A stretch of DNA of 9,702 nt from an uncultured Oscillospiraceae bacterium. GTDB lineage: Bacteria; Bacillota; Clostridia; Oscillospirales; Oscillospiraceae. Position 1 is the first letter of the stretch; each line of letters opens with the position of its first letter. The stretch spans positions 1-9,702 of the forward strand of contig CANQKJ010000064.1 in NCBI GenBank assembly GCA_947624465.1, in the 5' to 3' direction. Positions 1-5,817 of the stretch are shown in pieces. Made by a program: the position numbers and the translations under genes. The notes beneath the pieces are model-generated. The model worked only from the letters and a program-made list of their open reading frames with translations, had not been told where the DNA came from and searched no databases.

Positions 1-31
1 TCCACTTCATTTCTCTGGGATCGATCTTCAT
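1..31 (-). CDS. N-terminus of an unidentified protein, cut by the window edge
   Basis: Only ten codons are visible (MKIDPREMKW), starting at the ATG at 31-29 and running off the left edge. A strong ribosome binding site (AGGAGGAGA, 37-45) lies about 5-8 bases upstream of that ATG, so this is a real gene start and not a chance ORF. The gene begins only 25 bp after the stop of the DUF2804 gene on the same strand, so the two are probably co-transcribed from the promoter at 1122-1150. An MKIDP-type opening occurs in some flavin-reductase-like FMN-binding proteins, but ten residues cannot establish a family and I make no functional call. Confidence 0.6.
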   Translation of the reverse strand, partial: MKIDPREMKW

Positions 32-56
32 GCCTGTCTCCTCCTCGCGTTTTGCG

Positions 57-1088
57 TTACCACTTGTTCTCCACCTTCTCGGCGAAGCCCATGAAGTCTT
101 TGATATGGATCTCTGTCCCGTCGTCCAGCACCGCCGTGCCGGTAAACCGCCCGAACACCTGGTGCTGATCGCTTTTCAGCACCTTGAAGTCGGTGTTGGA
201 GGCCCGGTCGATGACGGGCGCGAAGTCCATCTCGAACCGCCCGTCGTCGCTGGTGAAGGTCCAGGGCTTCAGGTAGTCCTCCTTCTTCCCGTTCATGGGG
301 ATGTGGAAGGTCACCTGGGACAGCTTATGCGCCTTTCCCTTGTAGAACAGCATATTTTCGGTGGCGGCGGAAGTGTCCCCGAAGCCATAGCCGATATTGA
401 ATCCGAAAAGTTCCCCGTCCACAAGGCCGGAGGCGGAACCCCAGTACCAGGTGTTGTGATAGGTCCACACGCCCCGGCCCCAGTCCAGCACGCCGAAGGA
501 CTCCGCCGGATCGAAGGTATACTCCTCCGCGCCGATCTTCACCGTCCCCCTGGCCCGCATACAGTTGATCTTCTGGTTGTAGTAGAAGTGCCCCCGCTTT
601 TTGAAAGGGGTGCAGATGACCATGGACTCCTCCGGCTCCTCCGTCAGCTCCACCCAGACGTCGATGGCGTCTTTCCCCCGGAACCTGTCCATATGGGCGG
701 TGAGGGCCCGCCGGGTCCCGTCCACCAGAAACACCAGGGCGTACCCCTTGCCGGAGATGGCGGAGGTCCCCTCCGCCGAGGTGGCGGGCAGGCAGGTCTT
801 CCCCATGGGGAAGGCCCGCATGGGGCTTTTGGTGATCTGCCAGGGGGTCCCCTGGAAGCTCAAAAAGGAGATGGAGTCCAGCCCCATGTACCCGTTGTCG
901 GCGATGGTCAGGGCCACGCCGAACCGGTCGTTGCCCACGTAGTAGTAGTCCCACTCCTTGAGCCGGTGGGCGCCCGCCTTCACCGCCCGCCGGTCGTACA
1001 CGGGCAGGAGCTTTTTGGCGTACCCCGGCTGGGTCAAATTCCCCTTCCCGTCCAGCAGGGGGATGGCCTCGACGATCTCATGCTGCAT
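57..1088 (-). CDS. DUF2804 family protein
   Basis: This 343-aa protein of unknown biochemical function matches the DUF2804 family (PF10974) in length and motifs. The family hallmarks I recognise are the aromatic-rich block around residues 199-221 (FGVLDWGRGVW, then WYWGSASG), the block FGFNIGYGFGDTSAATEN at 228-245, and the FYYNQKINCMRARG stretch at 168-181. No signal peptide or membrane segment is visible, so it is probably cytoplasmic. The reading frame extends 15 codons further upstream, but the ATG at 1088 is the better start. AGGAGGG (1095-1101) sits 6 bases before it, and the promoter -10 box (1122-1127) lies inside the upstream extension. It heads a minus-strand unit with the partial gene at 1-31 and is divergent from the ylbJ-like gene. 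The family call rests on recalled motifs; a role in lipid or carbohydrate metabolism would be speculation. Confidence 0.85.
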   Translation of the reverse strand: MQHEIVEAIPLLDGKGNLTQPGYAKKLLPVYDRRAVKAGAHRLKEWDYYYVGNDRFGVALTIADNGYMGLDSISFLSFQGTPWQITKSPMRAFPMGKTCLPATSAEGTSAISGKGYALVFLVDGTRRALTAHMDRFRGKDAIDVWVELTEEPEESMVICTPFKKRGHFYYNQKINCMRARGTVKIGAEEYTFDPAESFGVLDWGRGVWTYHNTWYWGSASGLVDGELFGFNIGYGFGDTSAATENMLFYKGKAHKLSQVTFHIPMNGKKEDYLKPWTFTSDDGRFEMDFAPVIDRASNTDFKVLKSDQHQVFGRFTGTAVLDDGTEIHIKDFMGFAEKVENKW

Positions 1089-1094
1089 GGAAAG

Positions 1095-1101
1095 CCCTCC
1101 T
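1095..1101 (-). promoter_or_regulatory. Ribosome binding site deciding the DUF2804 start
   Basis: AGGAGGG on the minus strand, 6 bases upstream of the ATG at 1088. It is a near-perfect anti-16S match at ideal spacing. It rules out the more upstream in-frame start at 1133, which lies upstream of the predicted transcription start. Confidence 0.85.
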
Positions 1102-1121
1102 TTTGTTTTTCGTTTGAAAAA

Positions 1122-1150
1122 ATTATACCGCAAACAGGGCGGACAGGCAA
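1122..1150 (-). promoter_or_regulatory. Housekeeping (sigma-A type) promoter of the DUF2804 gene
   Basis: On the minus strand, -35 TTGCCT (1145-1150, 4 of 6 consensus) is followed after exactly 17 bp by a perfect -10 TATAAT (1122-1127). The expected transcript start is near 1115, giving a leader of about 27 bases that contains the ribosome binding site. It faces away from ylbJ and would also serve the partial gene at 1-31. Confidence 0.8.
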
Positions 1151-1167
1151 TCCTTTTCTCATCGCCG

Positions 1168-1175
1168 CATACCTT
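1168..1175 (+). promoter_or_regulatory. Possible sigma-E-type -10 element upstream of ylbJ
   Basis: CATACCTT matches the Bacillus sigma-E -10 consensus CATACAnT at all positions but one. It lies 20 bases upstream of the ylbJ start, and no convincing sigma-A promoter is present on this strand between 1089 and 1195. ylbJ is known to belong to the mother-cell sigma-E regulon in Bacillus subtilis, which is why the match is worth noting. The expected -35 (ATA-like) is not clear; only a poor AAT at 1149-1151 is at roughly the right distance. The leader would be short, about 14 bases. Confidence 0.3.
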
Positions 1176-1195
1176 TTCCCTATGGGGGTGATGGG

Positions 1196-2368
1196 ATGCT
1201 GGCGATCCTGCGTCGAAGGGGAGTTCGGGACGGGCTGCTGGGCCTCGCCCTGTTTGTCGCCGCCGCCGCTCTGGTGGCCGCCCCCAAGGAGGCCATGGCC
1301 GGGGCGCAGGACGGGCTGACGCTGTGCTTCAACGTCATCGTCCCCTCCCTGTTCCCCTTCTTTGTGCTGTCCTCCCTGGTGGTGGACCTGGGGCTGGCGG
1401 CCTATCTGGGGCGGGCCATGGAGGGCCTTATGCGGCCCCTGTTCCGGGTCAGCGGGAGCTGCGCCGCGGCGGTGGCCCTGGGGTTCATCGGCGGCTACCC
1501 GGTGGGGGCACGGACCGCCCTCCAGCTCTACCAGCAGGGTCTCTGCTCCAAAACTGAGGCGGAACGGCTGCTGGCCTTCTGCAACAACTCCGGCCCCGCC
1601 TTCATCCTGGGCGTGGTGGGGGCCGGCGTGTTCGGGGACGGGCGCGTGGGCCTGCTTCTCTATCTCACCCACGCCCTGGCCTCGGTGCTGGTGGGGCTGC
1701 TGTTTCGCTTCTACGGCGGCCGCGGGGAGAGCAGGCGGCCTCCCCGCCGCCCCAAGCCCATCGCCACGGTGACCCTCCCCGCCGCCTTCACCGGGGCGGT
1801 GACCCGGGCCATGCAGAGCACCCTCAACATCTGCGCCTTTGTGGTCTTCTTCGCGGTGGTGCTGCGGATGCTCTCCGCCTTCGGCGTACTCTCCCTGGCG
1901 GCAAAGGGGCTGTCCGCCCTGGGCTTTCGGGAGGAGTGGGCCAGGCGGCTGGTGGCCGGCCTGCTGGAGCTGTCCTCCGGGGTGTCCTCCCTCCGGGGGG
2001 AGGCCCAGCTGGCGGGACGGGTGTCCATGGCCGCCTTCATGCTGGGCTGGGCGGGACTGTCCGTCCACTGCCAGGTGCTGTCCTTTCTTGCGGACAGCGG
2101 CCTCTCCGCCAGGGTCTATCTGGCGGGCAAGCTGTGCCACGGCCTGATCGCCGCGGGGCTGACCTATGCCGTCACCCGCGTCCTTCCCCTGTCCGCCCCG
2201 GTGGCCGACTACCTCATCGACCAGACGGAGTCCATCGCCGCGCTGGACTTCTCCACCGCTCTCGCCATCTCCACGGTGGCCGCCTTCGGGGCCTGGGTGG
2301 CCATCTCCGCCCTGTGCGGCGCCCTTTTGCGAAAAAAGTGTGGAAAATCCCCGGCGCATGGTGTATAA
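1196..2368 (+). CDS. ylbJ: YlbJ-like sporulation integral membrane protein (nucleoside-recognition/Gate domain)
   Basis: A 390-aa polytopic membrane protein, close to the roughly 400 aa usual for YlbJ. Hydrophobic segments are visible near residues 14-30, 44-68, 87-105, 133-147, 150-170, 207-229, 276-299, 305-325 and 352-377. Family motifs are FIGGYPVGA (97-105), FCNNSGPAFI (128-137), LELSSG (257-262), GWAGLSVHCQ (284-293) and GKLCHG (311-316). They are arranged as the two halves of a Gate-type, nucleoside-transporter-like fold. In B. subtilis YlbJ is a mother-cell protein needed for proper spore formation; its transported substrate is not settled. The ATG at 1196 is preceded by GGGGGTGAT (1185-1193), an acceptable ribosome binding site. 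It is divergent from DUF2804, and a small cysteine protein follows 33 bp downstream. YlbJ membership is clear, but a paralogous Gate-domain protein such as the spore maturation protein SpmA cannot be excluded on motifs alone, although length and motif order favour YlbJ. Confidence 0.85.
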   Translation: MLAILRRRGVRDGLLGLALFVAAAALVAAPKEAMAGAQDGLTLCFNVIVPSLFPFFVLSSLVVDLGLAAYLGRAMEGLMRPLFRVSGSCAAAVALGFIGGYPVGARTALQLYQQGLCSKTEAERLLAFCNNSGPAFILGVVGAGVFGDGRVGLLLYLTHALASVLVGLLFRFYGGRGESRRPPRRPKPIATVTLPAAFTGAVTRAMQSTLNICAFVVFFAVVLRMLSAFGVLSLAAKGLSALGFREEWARRLVAGLLELSSGVSSLRGEAQLAGRVSMAAFMLGWAGLSVHCQVLSFLADSGLSARVYLAGKLCHGLIAAGLTYAVTRVLPLSAPVADYLIDQTESIAALDFSTALAISTVAAFGAWVAISALCGALLRKKCGKSPAHGV

Positions 2369-2369
2369 T
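2341..2369 (+). promoter_or_regulatory. Promoter of the small cysteine protein, overlapping the ylbJ stop codon
   Basis: A perfect -10 TATAAT (2364-2369) is preceded at 17 bp by TGGAAA (2341-2346, 4 of 6 of the -35 consensus). The ylbJ stop codon TAA (2366-2368) lies inside the -10 hexamer. The expected transcript start is near 2376, leaving a leader of about 26 bases with a GAGGGGG ribosome binding site (2387-2393). The small gene can therefore be expressed independently of ylbJ. Confidence 0.65.
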
Positions 2370-2401
2370 CGTCTCAACACCGAGACGAGGGGGACGCCGC
2401 C

Positions 2402-2611
2402 ATGCTGTTCGACCGGCATATCGAACCCCGCTGCGCCTACTGCAGGCGCGGCGAGCTTTTGGATGAGGAACACATCATCTGCGTGAAAAAGGGCGTGGTC
2501 TCCCCCGCCGGGGCCTGCCGCGCCTTCCGGTACGACCCTCTGAAGCGGGTGCCGCCCAAGCCGGCCGCCGCCAGCTTTGAGAAGTTCAGGGACGAGGACT
2601 TCTCCCTGTGA
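2402..2611 (+). CDS. Small four-cysteine protein, putative zinc ribbon, function unknown
   Basis: A 69-aa protein with cysteines at residues 11, 14, 27 and 39 (CxxC, then two single Cys), a spacing that could bind one zinc or iron ion. The tail contains the run YDPLKRVPPKP (44-54) and is otherwise charged. There is no signal peptide or membrane segment. Codon use matches its neighbours, and the gene has a ribosome binding site (GAGGGGG, 8 bases before the ATG), its own promoter and a terminator 35 bp after its stop, so it is very likely real. I have an impression of similar short proteins in Oscillospiraceae, but I know of no assigned function. It could be a rubredoxin-like or zinc-ribbon accessory protein; the sequence does not say which. 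Confidence 0.8.
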   Translation: MLFDRHIEPRCAYCRRGELLDEEHIICVKKGVVSPAGACRAFRYDPLKRVPPKPAAASFEKFRDEDFSL

Positions 2612-2645
2612 CCGGGTCCGGCCCGTCTCCCGTCCATACAGAGGC

Positions 2646-2680
2646 AGAGCCGCCTGTCCTGCGACAGGCGGCTCTTTTCT
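2646..2680 (+). terminator. Intrinsic terminator after the small cysteine gene
   Basis: A perfect 13-bp stem (2646-2658 with 2663-2675) closes a CTGC tetraloop and runs directly into TTTTCT. It ends the ylbJ/small-protein unit. The hisC stop at 2686 lies just beyond it on the other strand. Read from the minus strand the hairpin is followed by GCCTCTG, without a U-tract, so it should be weak in that direction. Confidence 0.9.
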
Positions 2681-2685
2681 CATAT

Positions 2686-3741
2686 TCACACGAATTCGTC
2701 CAGCGCCTTCATCAGCGTCTCCATCTCCCCGTCCGTCCCGACGGAGATGCGGAGCCAGTCTTTGATGAGAGGGTCCCTCCACCAGCGGACCAGCACGCCC
2801 CTGGCCCGAAGGCCGTCCAACAGCTCCTTTCCGCCGTGATCCGGGTGGCGGGCGAACAGGAAATTGGCCTGAGAGGGCAGGACGGTAAAGCCTTTTCCCT
2901 TTAAGGCCACGGCCGTCCGTTCCCGGGTATCCATCACCTTTTTCCGGGTGGCCTGGAAATATTCCTCGTCCTCGATGGCGGCCTTCGCGCCCGCCTGGGC
3001 CAGCCGGTCCACGGTGTAGGAGTTGATGGAGTCCCGCACGCAGCGGAGGCCGTCGATCAGGTTTTCGTCTCCCATGGCCCAGCCCACTCTCAGCCCGGCC
3101 AGGGACCGGGACTTGGAGGCGGTCTGCACCACCAGCAGATTGGGGTGCTTATCGATAAGCCCCACGGCGCTGTCCGCCCCGAAGTCCACATAGGCCTCGT
3201 CCACGATGACCACCACGTCCGGGTTGGCGTCCAGCAGCTTCTCCACCGTGTCCAGGCCCACCGCGATGCCGGTGGGGGCGTTGGGGTTGGCCAGGACCAC
3301 CCCGCCGTTGTTCCCGCACAGCAGATCGATGGGGTCGGAGAAGTCGGGATTCATGGGCACCTGGCGGCATCTCAAGCCGAAGTAGCTGGTATAGACGGGG
3401 TAAAAGCTGTACGTAACGCGCGGGAACACGATCTCCCGCTCCGGGTCGAAAAACGCCTGGAAGGCGAAGGCCAGGACCTCGTCGGAGCCGTTGGAGCAGA
3501 ACACCTGCTCCGGCCTCAGCCCCTCCCGTCTGGCGATGGCGGAGCGCAGCTCGGTACACTCCGGGTCGGGATACAGCCGCAGGCCGTCCCCCGCCGCCTC
3601 TTGGATGGCCCCGATGACCTTCGGGGAGGGCGGATAGGGGCACTCGTTGGTGTTCAGCTTGACGAATTTCCGGTCCCTGGGCTGCTCGCCGGGGGTGTAG
3701 GGCACCGCGTCTCGGATGCGTCCGCTCCAAAACTCCTTCAT
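2686..3741 (-). CDS. hisC: Histidinol-phosphate aminotransferase (class I/II PLP aminotransferase)
   Basis: A 351-aa fold-type I PLP enzyme of the HisC family, normal in length. HisC transfers an amino group from glutamate to imidazole-acetol phosphate in histidine biosynthesis, in the cytoplasm. Visible motifs are the N-terminal KLNTNECPYPPSP (28-40), SNGSDE (83-88) contacting the cofactor phosphate, NPNAPTG (152-158), DEAYVDF (181-187, with Asp181 expected to pair with the PLP pyridine nitrogen), and SKSRSLAGLRVGWA (209-222) with the Schiff-base lysine Lys210. LRISVGT (330-336) carries the carboxylate-binding Arg331. The start ATG at 3741 overlaps the DUF951 stop as ATGA and is preceded by GGAGGGGG 7 bases upstream, suggesting translational coupling. 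No other his gene is in the window, so a broader role (aromatic amino acids, or a CobD-like threonine-phosphate decarboxylase) is possible. The spacing of NPNAPTG and the N-terminal TNEC favour HisC. Confidence 0.88.
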   Translation of the reverse strand: MKEFWSGRIRDAVPYTPGEQPRDRKFVKLNTNECPYPPSPKVIGAIQEAAGDGLRLYPDPECTELRSAIARREGLRPEQVFCSNGSDEVLAFAFQAFFDPEREIVFPRVTYSFYPVYTSYFGLRCRQVPMNPDFSDPIDLLCGNNGGVVLANPNAPTGIAVGLDTVEKLLDANPDVVVIVDEAYVDFGADSAVGLIDKHPNLLVVQTASKSRSLAGLRVGWAMGDENLIDGLRCVRDSINSYTVDRLAQAGAKAAIEDEEYFQATRKKVMDTRERTAVALKGKGFTVLPSQANFLFARHPDHGGKELLDGLRARGVLVRWWRDPLIKDWLRISVGTDGEMETLMKALDEFV

Positions 3742-3935
3742 ACCGGCTCCCCCTCCCGTCTCACCTTGCGGATGGCCTTCTCCGCCTTGCTGCGGGGGGT
3801 CATCACTTCATGGCCGCAGCCGGAACACCGCAGCTTGAAGTCCATACCCACCCGGAGCACCGTCCACTCCCTGCTGCCGCAGGGGTGCTGCTTTTTCATC
3901 TCAACGATGTCGCCCACCCGGATATCCATCGGCAT
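3738..3935 (-). CDS. DUF951 domain-containing protein
   Basis: A 65-aa protein matching the DUF951 family (YyzM-like small proteins of Firmicutes). Hallmarks are DIRVGDIVEMKKQHPCG (4-20), SREWTVLRVGMDFKLRC (21-37), CSGCGHEVM (37-45) and PRSKAEK (47-53). Cys19, Cys37, Cys40 and His42 could form a small metal site, though this has not been shown for the family to my knowledge. The first ATG (3935) is chosen because GAGG (3944-3947) is 8 bases upstream of it; the second ATG at 3929 would be 14 bases away. The ribosome binding site overlaps the rarA stop codon, and the gene's own stop overlaps the hisC start (ATGA), so rarA, this gene and hisC are probably coupled. DUF951 proteins have no established function that I know of; in other Firmicutes I recall them near chromosome-maintenance genes. 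Confidence 0.88.
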   Translation of the reverse strand: MPMDIRVGDIVEMKKQHPCGSREWTVLRVGMDFKLRCSGCGHEVMTPRSKAEKAIRKVRREGEPV

Positions 3936-3945
3936 GGGGATCGCC

Positions 3946-5208
3946 TCACTTCTTCTTGATCTTGTCCCAGTAGGCTTTGGCCGCCTGCTCGTTCTTGTTG
4001 GGGCCGTACTCATAGTATCTGTGGTCCTTGATGGCGTCGGGCAGATACTGCTGGTCCACCCAGTGGTCCGGGTAGTCGTGGGGGTAGAGATACCCCTGCT
4101 CCCGCTCGAAGCCGGCGCCGTCGGCATGGACGTTCTGCAAATGCCGGGGGTAGTCCCCGGTCTGGCCGGAGCGCACATCGGCCTGTGCCGCGTCGATGGC
4201 CATGACCACGCTGTTGGACTTGGGCGCGGTGGCAAGCAGGATCACCGCCTGGGCCAGGTGGAGCCGGGCCTCGGGCAGGCCCACCTGCAAAGCGCTGTCC
4301 ACGCAGGCCTTCACGATGGAGATGGCCTGGGGATAGGCCATGCCGATATCCTCGCTGGCGGAGCAGAGGATGCGCCGGATGGCGGTGATCATGTCCCCCG
4401 CCTCCAAAAGCCGGGCCAGGTAGTGGAGGGCGGCGTCCGGGTCGGAGCCCCGGAGGGACTTCATCAGGGCGGAGGCGATGTCAAAGTGGTCGTCTCCGTC
4501 CCGGTCGTACCGCATGGCGGAGCGCTGGGCCACCAGTTTCGCGTCGTCCAGGGCGATGGTCAGCTTCCCCTTTTGGATACGGCTGGCGGACATGAGCAGC
4601 TCCACGGCGTTCAGGGCCTTGCGCACGTCCCCCCCGCAGGAGGCGGCCAGATGCTCCCGCACCCCGTCCTCGCAGTCCACCTTTACGCCCATCTCGCCCG
4701 CCAGAATGGCGATGCCCCGGTCCACGGCGGGCAGGATATCCTCCGCCGTGAGCATTTTGAACTCGAACACGGTGGACCGGGACAGGATGGCGTTGAAGAT
4801 GGTGAAATAGGGGTTCTCGGTGGTGGAGGCCACCAGGGTGATCTTGCCGTTCTCGATGAACTCCAGCAGGGACTGCTGCTGCTTCTTGTTGAAGTACTGG
4901 ATCTCGTCCAGGTACAGCAGCACCCCGTTGGGGGCGATGAGGGTGCCCACCTCGTCCATGATCTCCCGGATGTCGGAGAGAGAGGCGGTGGTGGCGTTGA
5001 GCCGCCGCAGGGTCCGCCCGGACTGCTTTGCGATGATGTTGGCCACGGTGGTCTTGCCGGTGCCTGAGGGGCCGTAGAACACCATATTGGGAATCTTCCC
5101 GCTCTCGATGACCCGGCGGAGCAGGCCGTCTTTGCCCAAAATGTGCCGCTGCCCCACCACCTCGTCCAGCGTCTCCGGCCGGATGCGGTCGGCCAAGGGC
5201 TGATACAT
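3946..5208 (-). CDS. rarA: Replication-associated recombination protein A (RarA/MgsA AAA+ ATPase)
   Basis: A 420-aa AAA+ ATPase of the RarA/MgsA/WRNIP1 family, full length. It acts at stalled replication forks with single-strand binding protein and the recombination machinery. Features from the ATG at 5208 are: N-terminal PLADRIRPETLDEVVGQ (4-20); Walker A GPSGTGKT (46-53, Lys52); Walker B LLYLDEIQ (97-104, Asp101/Glu102); sensor-1 region STTENP (128-133); arginine finger in LSRST (Arg144); and sensor-2 GGDVRKALN (192-200, Arg196). The C-terminal tetramerisation domain carries SALMKSLRGSDPDAALHYLARLLEAG and ASEDIGMAYPQA. A GTG at 5217 would add three residues. I prefer the ATG because AGGGGG lies 8 bases upstream of it and the family usually begins just before PLADR. 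The GGAGGAG between the two starts is too close to the ATG to act well. Position 104-105 reads QY in DEIQYFNK, where DEIHRFNK is the commoner form. Confidence 0.95.
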   Translation of the reverse strand: MYQPLADRIRPETLDEVVGQRHILGKDGLLRRVIESGKIPNMVFYGPSGTGKTTVANIIAKQSGRTLRRLNATTASLSDIREIMDEVGTLIAPNGVLLYLDEIQYFNKKQQQSLLEFIENGKITLVASTTENPYFTIFNAILSRSTVFEFKMLTAEDILPAVDRGIAILAGEMGVKVDCEDGVREHLAASCGGDVRKALNAVELLMSASRIQKGKLTIALDDAKLVAQRSAMRYDRDGDDHFDIASALMKSLRGSDPDAALHYLARLLEAGDMITAIRRILCSASEDIGMAYPQAISIVKACVDSALQVGLPEARLHLAQAVILLATAPKSNSVVMAIDAAQADVRSGQTGDYPRHLQNVHADGAGFEREQGYLYPHDYPDHWVDQQYLPDAIKDHRYYEYGPNKNEQAAKAYWDKIKKK

Positions 5209-5239
5209 CTCCTCCACCCCCTTTTGCGGTCTATACGGA

Positions 5240-5264
5240 CAGAGGCGGCTCGCCGCCGCCTCTG
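5240..5264. repeat. 10-bp inverted repeat (hairpin) without U-tract, between the LURP gene and rarA
   Basis: CAGAGGCGGC (5240-5249) and GCCGCCTCTG (5255-5264) form a perfect 10-bp stem around a 5-base loop, in the 71-bp gap before the rarA ATG. Neither strand has a T-run after it, so it is not a standard intrinsic terminator. It resembles the cores of the two real terminators in this window (at 2646 and 7945) and could be a degraded terminator, a partial attenuator, or an mRNA-stabilising stem between the two cistrons. No good promoter for rarA is visible in the gap. Confidence 0.6.
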
Positions 5265-5279
5265 CGCCACTGTTTCAGC

Positions 5280-5762
5280 TCAGGACTGGTGCTGGGGCTC
5301 CCGGGAGTGCTTGTCCGCGTCGATGGCCAGCATCACCAGCAGCACGCCCAGGGCGTCGGCGTCGTTCTCCACGTCGATGACATAGGTGTCGCCGATGTGG
5401 AGCAGCTCCTGCTTAACGGTGGCTACGGTGTCATTCCCGCTCTTGATGGTGTAGTTCCATTCCATCCACTTGCCGTCCACTTCCCAGCCGTTGTAGTCGA
5501 TGGCGAACTTGGGGGTGAGCAGGGAGAACTTCTTCTGGATCTTGCCCACCTTCTCCTGGCCGATATACACGTCGAATGTGTCCTCCAGATGGAACAGTTC
5601 CTGCTTGATCATGCCCAGATAGTCGCCGTTGGGGTCGTAGACCTGGAGCCGGTGGCCCCAGTCGGGCTTGCCCTCCACCTTGTAGAGGACGGCGCCGCTC
5701 TCGTCGTAAATGTCGTAGCTGTCGAACCAGGTAAAGATGCGCTGCTTCAGGATCATTTTCAT
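5280..5762 (-). CDS. LURP-one-related / YxjI family protein
   Basis: A 160-aa protein of the LURP-one-related family (PF04525, also known as YxjI/DUF567), which has a tubby-like beta-barrel fold and an unknown bacterial role. The expected repeated beta-strand pattern is present. It opens KQRIFTWFDSYDIYDESG (6-23) and continues with VLYKVEGKPDWGHRLQVYD. Two related halves contain IKQELFHLEDTFDVYI and VKQELLHIGDTYVIDV, an internal duplication visible by eye. There is no signal peptide; the only hydrophobic stretch is near the C-terminus (ALGVLLVMLAID), as is usual in the family. AAGGAGA lies about 9 bases before the first ATG (5762); an ATG two codons later is less well placed. It follows glyA by 55 bp without an obvious promoter of its own, so it is likely part of the glyA transcript. 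Confidence 0.85.
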   Translation of the reverse strand: MKMILKQRIFTWFDSYDIYDESGAVLYKVEGKPDWGHRLQVYDPNGDYLGMIKQELFHLEDTFDVYIGQEKVGKIQKKFSLLTPKFAIDYNGWEVDGKWMEWNYTIKSGNDTVATVKQELLHIGDTYVIDVENDADALGVLLVMLAIDADKHSREPQHQS

Positions 5763-5817
5763 TGGTGCTCGCTCTCCTTTTATGATAAATTTTAGGATCG
5801 CTTTGCAATAGGCCCGC

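Noticed and set aside
30..1319. Plus-strand open frame (429 codons) opposite the DUF2804 gene
   Set aside because: It has the composition of a shadow frame with no recognisable domain, crosses the divergent promoter region and overlaps the start of ylbJ.
1034..2782. Long minus-strand open frame (582 codons) antisense to ylbJ and the small cysteine gene
   Set aside because: It lies opposite well-supported genes, is rich in Gly/Pro/His/Arg as expected from the reverse frame of GC-rich coding DNA, has no motif, and runs through a promoter and a terminator.
3145..5067. Long plus-strand open frame (640 codons) antisense to hisC, DUF951 and rarA
   Set aside because: It spans three real genes and their junctions, and its composition is that of a shadow frame. 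The three minus-strand proteins have complete catalytic motifs.
5209..5217. GTG start for rarA, three codons upstream of the ATG
   Set aside because: Its only purine-rich stretch (GGGGG) directly abuts the GTG, leaving no spacing, while the same stretch is 8 bases from the ATG at 5208; homologues usually begin at that ATG.
5763..5806. Separate promoter for the LURP gene (TTGCAA, TATCAT on the minus strand)
   Set aside because: The spacer is only 15 bp and the -10 box almost touches the ribosome binding site, so the transcript would begin inside the Shine-Dalgarno. Read-through from glyA is simpler.
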